Assembly: GCA_007131845.1 (NCBI GenBank)
Contig: SLPT01000069.1
Location: 1 to 10,779, forward strand
Direction: 5' to 3'
Source of the DNA: Desulfobacteraceae bacterium
GTDB lineage: Bacteria > Desulfobacterota > Desulfobacteria > Desulfobacterales > Desulfosalsimonadaceae
DNA length: 10,779 nt
Each line of letters starts with the position of its first letter. Within the stretch, counting starts at the first letter, position 1. Made by a program: the position numbers and the translations under genes. Positions 6,369-10,779 of this stretch are shown in pieces. Below the pieces are notes generated by a model. That model was not told the DNA's origin. It did no database searches and worked only from the letters and a program-made list of their open reading frames with translations.

Positions 6369-7628
6369 ATGGACACCAACCTGTATCTCCACAATACCCT
6401 CACGAGAAAGCGGGAAGCATTCCGGCCGCGCAACGGTGGAAATACCGTCCGGATGTTTACCTGCGGACCATCCATCTATGATTTTTCCCATGTGGGAAAC
6501 TTCCGCACGTTTCTTTTCGAAGACGTCCTTGAGCGGTACCTGGAATATTTGGGTTACCGGGTCGAACGAGTCATCAACTTCACGGATGTCGAGGACAAGG
6601 CGATCGCCAGAGCCGCCCGGACCGGAAAAACGCTTTCGGAGATGACCCATGCCGTGGAGGATCGTTTCTTCCGGGACTGCCAGACCCTCGGCATCCGACT
6701 GCCGGAAACCATCCCCCGGTCTTCCACGAGCGTGGACCAGGCCGTTTATCTTGTCGAAGCGCTGCTGGAAAAGGGATACGCCTATCGCCACGGCATGGAC
6801 ATCTTTTACGACCCCCTGAAGTTCAAGGGATTCGGCAGGCTCTACGGGCTTGACATGAACCGTTGGCCGAAAAGGAAAATACGGTTCAAAAAAGACACTT
6901 ACCCGGGGAAACGGTGGAACCTCGGGGATTTTATCCTGTGGAAAGGCCGCCGGAAGGAAGACGGGGATATCTACTGGAAAACATCTCTGGGGGAAGGCCG
7001 TCCGGCCTGGAACATCCAGGATCCGGCCATGGTCACGAAGCATCTCGGGTACACGGTCGATATCTGGTGCGGCGGCATCGACAACCTGTACCGGCATCAC
7101 GACTACAATATTGCCGTTGTGGAGGCGGTTTCGGGGGAAACGCTGTCCAACTGGTGGCTCCATTGCGAACATGTCCTTGCCGGGGACAAAAAAATGTCCA
7201 AGAGCTCCGGCAACATCCTTTATGTAAAGGACCTGCTGGAATCGGGCTTTTCGCCTCACCACCTGCGTTTCTTTCTTATCGCCGGCCACTTCCGGCAACG
7301 GGTGAAAATAACCCCGGCAAGGATGTACGAATCCCGCGGCCGGATCGACACCCTGCGGGAACTGGCGTCCCGGCTTCGGGAGGCCGCCCCGGGCGATCCG
7401 AAAGACGGTTCAATGTCCGGCGAACCGGCCGACCGGTTGATGCGCGCTTTTGAAAACCGAATGAACGACAATCTCGATGTCCACGGGGCCGTGGACGCCG
7501 TAACCGATACAGTCCAATCGGTTGCCGCAAAGGAGACACTGCGGGGCATGAGCCGGGAAGAAAAAGCTTCCGCGCTTCGGGCACTCCGGAAAATCGACGG
7601 GGTTTTGAATATTCTTGGCTTGACCTGA
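6369..7628 (+). CDS. cysS: Divergent cysteinyl-tRNA-synthetase-like enzyme
   Basis: This class I aminoacyl-tRNA-synthetase-like protein is closest to CysRS, which charges tRNA-Cys with cysteine in the cytoplasm. Visible in order: Cys32 in MFTCGPSIYD, the HIGH-type motif as HVGN (41-44), INFTDVEDKAI (69-78), WNIQDPAM (214-221), CGGIDNLYRHHDYN (234-247), KMSKS (275-279), and a DALR-like helical region at about 318-415. In ordinary CysRS zinc is held by a Cys in the first motif, a Cys in WHIECSAM, and His and Glu in HHENE. Here the second Cys is Asp218 and the Glu is Asn247, while a new Cys234 appears where CysRS has HGGG. The protein ends at GVLNILGLT, so the last roughly 45 residues of CysRS are missing, and the following DNA does not encode them. 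It may be a working CysRS variant or a paralog with another task. The start at 6369 has AAGGA 11 bases upstream; the ATG at 6362 is out of frame. Confidence 0.85.
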   Translation: MDTNLYLHNTLTRKREAFRPRNGGNTVRMFTCGPSIYDFSHVGNFRTFLFEDVLERYLEYLGYRVERVINFTDVEDKAIARAARTGKTLSEMTHAVEDRFFRDCQTLGIRLPETIPRSSTSVDQAVYLVEALLEKGYAYRHGMDIFYDPLKFKGFGRLYGLDMNRWPKRKIRFKKDTYPGKRWNLGDFILWKGRRKEDGDIYWKTSLGEGRPAWNIQDPAMVTKHLGYTVDIWCGGIDNLYRHHDYNIAVVEAVSGETLSNWWLHCEHVLAGDKKMSKSSGNILYVKDLLESGFSPHHLRFFLIAGHFRQRVKITPARMYESRGRIDTLRELASRLREAAPGDPKDGSMSGEPADRLMRAFENRMNDNLDVHGAVDAVTDTVQSVAAKETLRGMSREEKASALRALRKIDGVLNILGLT

Positions 7629-7720
7629 AGGGGGAATCTGCTGTAGCTTTACATCTTTTTGGCGGTATGCTCCGAATACGGCATGCTAATTCCTTACGGC
7701 TTTTAAACCGAAAAAGAAAT

Positions 7721-8482
7721 ATGATGAATGAAAACAAAGACGACATTATCGAAGTGGAGCCGGAGCCGGTTTTTCAGCCAAAGGAGCCCGGCCGCCTGAT
7801 CGCGCAGGGATACGAGGTGCGCACCAGGGATTACCTGACACGCGCGTGGCGGCTGTTCATGGAAAACGCAGGCCCTTTTTTACTTTTCGCCACCATCATT
7901 ATCGCCTTCAATATTTTCATCGAACTGCTCCCCCGGACTGTGGGCTTCATGGGCCCCTTGACCGTTTTTCTGATCAACGCGATTTTCCTGTTCCCCTTCC
8001 TCGGGGGAATGTTCATGGTAGCTGCACGGCGCCTGAAGAACAAGGAAACAGATTTTTCCTATTTTTTCAAGGGCTTTGAATATTTCATACCCCTGGCGAC
8101 CCAGGGAATCATTATCCACGCGATCGTGGGCGGACTGCTGTATGGCGCCTACTGGATATCCATCTCCTATGCATCCTTCGAATACGCCCTTCTGTCCATG
8201 CTGCTTCTGAGCGCGGCCATCTATTTTGCCGTGGCATACCTGTTTTGCTACATGCTGCTAATCGACCGGAAGATGGGTCCATGGGAAGCCATGGAGGCAA
8301 GCCGCAGGATCATCAGCCGCCGCTGGCTGGCGTTTCTGGGAATTGCGGCCATTATGCTCGCCCTGGAAGTCGTGGGTGCCCTGCTGCTCATTGTGGGGCT
8401 CATTCCGGCCACCGCCCTGAGCCTGTGCATTCTGACGGTCGCCTATGACGATGTCATGGGTATCTCGACAACGGAATTCTGA
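7721..8482 (+). CDS. Integral membrane protein of unknown function
   Basis: This 253-residue protein has an acidic N-terminal tail (about 1-25, EVEPEPVFQP), an amphipathic stretch (YLTRAWRLFMEN), and about six hydrophobic segments near 51-69, 77-99, 124-146, 154-180, 203-225 and 227-243. The sequence LLIDRKMGPWEAMEASRRIISRRW (split: LLIDRKMGPWEAMEA, SRRIISRRW) between the fourth and fifth segments is the type of loop seen in DUF975- and glycerophosphodiesterase-membrane-domain-like proteins, where a substrate-like helix follows a conserved W-A pair. I cannot assign a function. I place the start at 7721 (MMNENK) with a purine-rich GAAAAAGAAA upstream. An in-frame ATG at 7667 would add 18 basic residues and cannot be excluded. 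It follows the cysS-like gene after about 90 bp and may be in the same operon. Confidence 0.75.
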   Translation: MMNENKDDIIEVEPEPVFQPKEPGRLIAQGYEVRTRDYLTRAWRLFMENAGPFLLFATIIIAFNIFIELLPRTVGFMGPLTVFLINAIFLFPFLGGMFMVAARRLKNKETDFSYFFKGFEYFIPLATQGIIIHAIVGGLLYGAYWISISYASFEYALLSMLLLSAAIYFAVAYLFCYMLLIDRKMGPWEAMEASRRIISRRWLAFLGIAAIMLALEVVGALLLIVGLIPATALSLCILTVAYDDVMGISTTEF

Positions 8483-8511
8483 TACAATACCCATAAAAAA
8501 CAAAATAATAA

Positions 8512-8529
8512 TGCCGTCGGCAACTTTTT
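8512..8529 (+). terminator. Weak intrinsic-terminator-like site after the membrane protein gene
   Basis: A short TGCC-GTC-GGCA hairpin is followed by AC and then five T. The stem is only 4 pairs, so it would be a weak terminator at best. It starts 29 bases after the stop. The rest of the 170-bp gap up to the next gene has repeated TTGAAT boxes (about 8575 and 8592) but no convincing -10 partner. Confidence 0.25.
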
Positions 8530-8652
8530 GCATGAAAGCGCCGGGCCGTATGCTTATATTATTCCATACCATGAATTGAATACGAGCACCGTTGAATCGT
8601 ACAGTGAATGCTGGATTTCAACACATTAACATGAAAGCATGCGGAGTTTCTT

Positions 8653-9273
8653 ATGGCTGTTATTACGATTTCCAGGCAATTCGGGGCCGGCGGCCGGACG
8701 CTCGGCCAAATGATCGCAGAAAAACTGAATTACAAATTCCTCGATGACGCCGTTATCCAGGAGCTTTCCAAGCGGATCCGGGTGACATCGGAGTCGATCA
8801 CGGACATGGAAAAAATCGCCGGCGGTCTTTTTTCCAAGATCGTATCCACAATGATCTCAAGGAAATACATGGAACGGCTTGCAGGGGAGAGCTCAGGCTA
8901 TATCGACGAGGTCATATACGCCGAAAAACTCAAAGAGGTAATTATCGATCTGGCCAGACAGGACAACGTGGTGCTTCTTGGCCGTGCCAGCCAGTTTATC
9001 CTCGCGGATGTTGAAGACACGTATCATTTTCTGCTGATCGCCGACATGGCCCAGCGCATCCGGTTCATGCAGCGCCACTACAAGTTGTCGGACAGCAAGG
9101 CCCACCAGGAAGTCCTGGGCGGGGAAAAACGGCGGAACAACCTGTATACCCGGATGGGAATGACCGATTACAACAACCCGGAGATCTATCACATGGTTCT
9201 TAATATGAGTCGGCTCACCCTGAAACAGGCGGAGCATCAGGTCGTAACTCTTGTCAGACCACAAGGAGCGTAA
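8653..9273 (+). CDS. Cytidylate-kinase-like family protein
   Basis: This 206-residue protein matches the cytidylate-kinase-like family (a P-loop nucleotide-kinase fold common in clostridia and sulfate reducers). The N-terminal ISRQFGAGGRTLGQMIAEKL is the family's version of the P-loop, with SRQ-x-G-x-GG. Later come VVLLGRAS at 107-113, which parallels the GRG segment, and a C-terminal lid and closing part (RNNLYTRMGMTDYNNPEIYHMV, split here as RNNLYTRMG, MTDYNNPEIYHMV) with the family's DP/NP-x-Y-H/D pattern followed by NMSRLTL. The core Lys of a classical GKS P-loop is replaced by Arg15, as is common in this family, so real CMP kinase activity should not be assumed. A GCGGAG ribosome site precedes the ATG. 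The next gene starts 9 bases after this stop, suggesting an operon. Confidence 0.88.
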   Translation: MAVITISRQFGAGGRTLGQMIAEKLNYKFLDDAVIQELSKRIRVTSESITDMEKIAGGLFSKIVSTMISRKYMERLAGESSGYIDEVIYAEKLKEVIIDLARQDNVVLLGRASQFILADVEDTYHFLLIADMAQRIRFMQRHYKLSDSKAHQEVLGGEKRRNNLYTRMGMTDYNNPEIYHMVLNMSRLTLKQAEHQVVTLVRPQGA

Positions 9274-9282
9274 CCGGCGGCA

Positions 9283-9825
9283 ATGACCGAAACAGACGTT
9301 GAAAAACCGGATTCCGAAAAGGCGGCAGACGAGTTGTTCCATTACGCCATCGACCGGGAGGATATCCGGTGGCTGATGGAACAACTCCACGAAGAGGCGG
9401 AAATCGACCGGACGGCTGTGGAATATGAACTGGCCGCCCTTAAAATCGTTGCCACGGGATGGGCCATCTCTTTTCACCTGGACGGCTCGCCTTACAAGAA
9501 AGAACTGGCGGGCGGCTTCTGGGAGCGCGTATTTGAATTTTCAAAAACCCTCTCCGAGGCCACCGGCACCCTGACCGGCGGTGAGATCGACTACTTCGGG
9601 GTTTTAAAAAAACGCCTCGACGACTACGTGGAATCGATATCCGCCAGCCCCGAAGCCAAAGGCGCAAACGATCCGTCGCTCGCCATCGGTCCGCGGTTTG
9701 CGGAAATATGCGGCAACCCGGATGATCTTTTCACCCGCATGACGGGAATGAGGATGTTTATGACCAATGTCGGCCGTGTGGGCGAGTATCTTCTGAACAC
9801 CGGCTTTTCGGGAAATCGAATTTAG
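9283..9825 (+). CDS. Conserved-looking protein of unknown function, coupled to the kinase-like gene
   Basis: I do not recognise this 180-residue protein. It is soluble, without signal peptide, membrane helix or cysteine motif (only one Cys near residue 142), acidic at the N-terminus and mostly predicted helical. Recurrent helical segments include IRWLMEQLHEEAEIDRT, YELAALKIVATGWAIS and FGVLKKRLDDYVESI. Its ATG lies 9 bases after the upstream stop, with AAGGAG inside the end of the kinase-like gene about 15 bases before it and a nearer GGCGG. Codon use is like the neighbours, with strong GC in third positions, which supports a real gene. The stop codon overlaps that of the convergent Nudix gene. 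It may act with the kinase-like protein, but only the gene order says so. Confidence 0.7.
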   Translation: MTETDVEKPDSEKAADELFHYAIDREDIRWLMEQLHEEAEIDRTAVEYELAALKIVATGWAISFHLDGSPYKKELAGGFWERVFEFSKTLSEATGTLTGGEIDYFGVLKKRLDDYVESISASPEAKGANDPSLAIGPRFAEICGNPDDLFTRMTGMRMFMTNVGRVGEYLLNTGFSGNRI

Positions 9826-10763
9826 TCCCCGTTTTCCAGCCACCGGAGATAGCGCCGGTATTCGTCCTCGAAATTGTCTGAAAAAATACCCTTTCCCAAG
9901 CTCGCTGAAATTTCCGCCGGATGCCAGAAGGCCACCGCGTCGATTTCTTCGGGGTTATGGCGGAATGGGCCGTCGTGGGTGCAGGTAAAGGTGAAAACAA
10001 GCTCCGACTCGTGCATGTTGGAGTGAATATATTGATAGGCGAAAAGCGGATTGCGGGGCAAAAAGCCCAGCTCTTCGGATGCCTCCCTGCATAGCGCCGT
10101 CTCCACGTCCTCGCCGCAATCCACGTGTCCCCCCACCGAGGTATCCCATCTGCCCGGAGCAACCGACTTATTCATGGAACGTTTCTGCAGAAGCAGTCGG
10201 CCGCCGGAATCGAGCACCAGCAGATGAACGACGCAGTGCAGCCACCGGTTGTTTCCGTGGATACGGCAGCGCGGTGCGGCGCCGAGGACTCGCCCGTCGG
10301 CATCCACCACATCGAGCAGTTCGTCCGCTTCGCTCACAACGCGACACACATATCCGGCCACGCGTTCTGCCGCGCTTTGCTCAATGCTTTCCGGGTGGCA
10401 CATTTCCGAAAGATCACCGGCCAGGATTTGTTCCGGAAAAACAACCGGAATACCGGCCAGGTCCGCAGCGGCAGCAGGCTCTTCCCGCCGGCAATGGCAA
10501 ACGGCAATCCTGCAGTCGTTTTGCCGTATGGCCTCGGCGATCTCCTGCGGATCGGATGCTTCCGGCGAGACAAAATCCGCCGGCAAATCATCCGGCCATT
10601 TTTCACCGTCCCGTGTTTTTTGCTCCCCGAAAATATCAAACCGGGCAAAAGGCCACCTGCGGCAGATGGCCGCCATTACGCCGGCCGCATGCCGCTGGCC
10701 CAATCCCCCGGCGCCTTCGGTATCGGACGGCAAAAAATAAGCGATGGATACTTTCGGATGCAT
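9822..10763 (-). CDS. Nudix hydrolase with an N-terminal extension domain
   Basis: The C-terminal half (about 148-313) is a Nudix hydrolase that should cleave a nucleoside-diphosphate-linked or similar diphosphate substrate with a divalent metal. The Nudix box is complete: G212-x5-E218-x7-R226-E227-x2-E230-E231-x-G233 (GHVDCGE to REASEELGF). The part DELLDVVDADGRVLG followed by RWLHCVVHLLVLDSGGRLLLQKRS resembles the YfcD/isopentenyl-diphosphate-isomerase-like branch. The N-terminal 145 residues (YFLPSDTEGAGGLGQRHAAG onward, then CRIAVCHC and AGIPVVFPEQ) are not Nudix; they look like an alternating alpha/beta domain I cannot name. ATG at 10763 has a weak GGAA upstream. The frame stays open to the window edge (codons for S-G-W-K-H precede it), so the true start could lie outside. 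The gene converges on the preceding one with overlapping stops. Confidence 0.9.
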   Translation of the reverse strand: MHPKVSIAYFLPSDTEGAGGLGQRHAAGVMAAICRRWPFARFDIFGEQKTRDGEKWPDDLPADFVSPEASDPQEIAEAIRQNDCRIAVCHCRREEPAAAADLAGIPVVFPEQILAGDLSEMCHPESIEQSAAERVAGYVCRVVSEADELLDVVDADGRVLGAAPRCRIHGNNRWLHCVVHLLVLDSGGRLLLQKRSMNKSVAPGRWDTSVGGHVDCGEDVETALCREASEELGFLPRNPLFAYQYIHSNMHESELVFTFTCTHDGPFRHNPEEIDAVAFWHPAEISASLGKGIFSDNFEDEYRRYLRWLENGD

Positions 10764-10779
10764 GTGTTTCCAGCCTGAA

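Noticed and set aside
6360..7298. 312-codon minus-strand frame opposite the cysS-like gene
   Set aside because: The plus strand encodes clear class I synthetase motifs, and the minus product has no recognisable domain.
7667..7720. 18-residue N-terminal extension of the membrane protein (ATG at 7667)
   Set aside because: It is a basic stretch ahead of an acidic tail, and the ATG at 7721 has purine-rich sequence upstream. Not fully excluded.
7629..7720. Possible frameshifted C-terminal end of the cysS-like gene
   Set aside because: I looked for the missing CysRS C-terminal part after the stop in other frames; nothing like it is encoded before the next gene, so the short form looks natural.
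10125..10778. 217-codon plus-strand frame opposite the Nudix gene
   Set aside because: The minus strand has a complete Nudix box. The plus frame has no motif and no convincing ribosome site.

Overview
The window is ordinary bacterial chromosome: dense genes, short gaps, Shine-Dalgarno sites and moderately high GC with GC-rich third codon positions. The mix of a TRAP transporter, a cytidylate-kinase-like protein, a Cys-cluster protein and a divergent Cys-tRNA-synthetase-like enzyme, plus a palindromic repeat of a kind I recall from sulfate-reducing Desulfobacteraceae/Desulfosarcinaceae, points to Desulfobacterota. That placement is inference. I see no rRNA, tRNA, CRISPR array, transposase or phage gene.

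Layout. (1) Positions 1-2983, minus strand: a tripartite TRAP transporter operon in the order dctP, dctQ, dctM. dctM is cut by the left edge. dctP is separated from dctQM by about 315 bp that hold a probable intrinsic terminator and a roughly 150-bp imperfect palindromic repeat. (2) Positions 2984-3202: a divergent control region with a good sigma70-type promoter for dctP and a 16-bp perfect palindrome beside a TTGACA box facing the other way. (3) Positions 3203-5554, plus: an exported DUF3108-type protein followed 30 bp later by an MgtE magnesium channel/transporter. (4) Positions 5637-6281, minus: a Cys-cluster protein resembling the YkgJ zinc/iron-chelating family, convergent with mgtE and divergent from the next gene. 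(5) Positions 6369-8482, plus: a divergent cysteinyl-tRNA-synthetase-like enzyme and a six-helix membrane protein. (6) Positions 8653-9825, plus: a cytidylate-kinase-like protein and a closely following protein of unknown function. (7) Positions 9822-10763, minus: a Nudix hydrolase with an extra N-terminal domain, whose stop codon overlaps the stop of the convergent gene.

How they work together. The TRAP genes form one uptake system for an unidentified organic acid, powered by an ion gradient, with the binding protein probably made in excess of the membrane subunits. The rest looks like housekeeping or poorly characterised cell-envelope and nucleotide functions rather than one pathway. The clearest oddity is the Cys-tRNA-synthetase-like protein: it keeps the class I catalytic signatures, but two of the four usual zinc ligands are replaced and the usual C-terminal domain is absent. 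I found no convincing new multi-gene system; the findings are local anomalies that can be tested.
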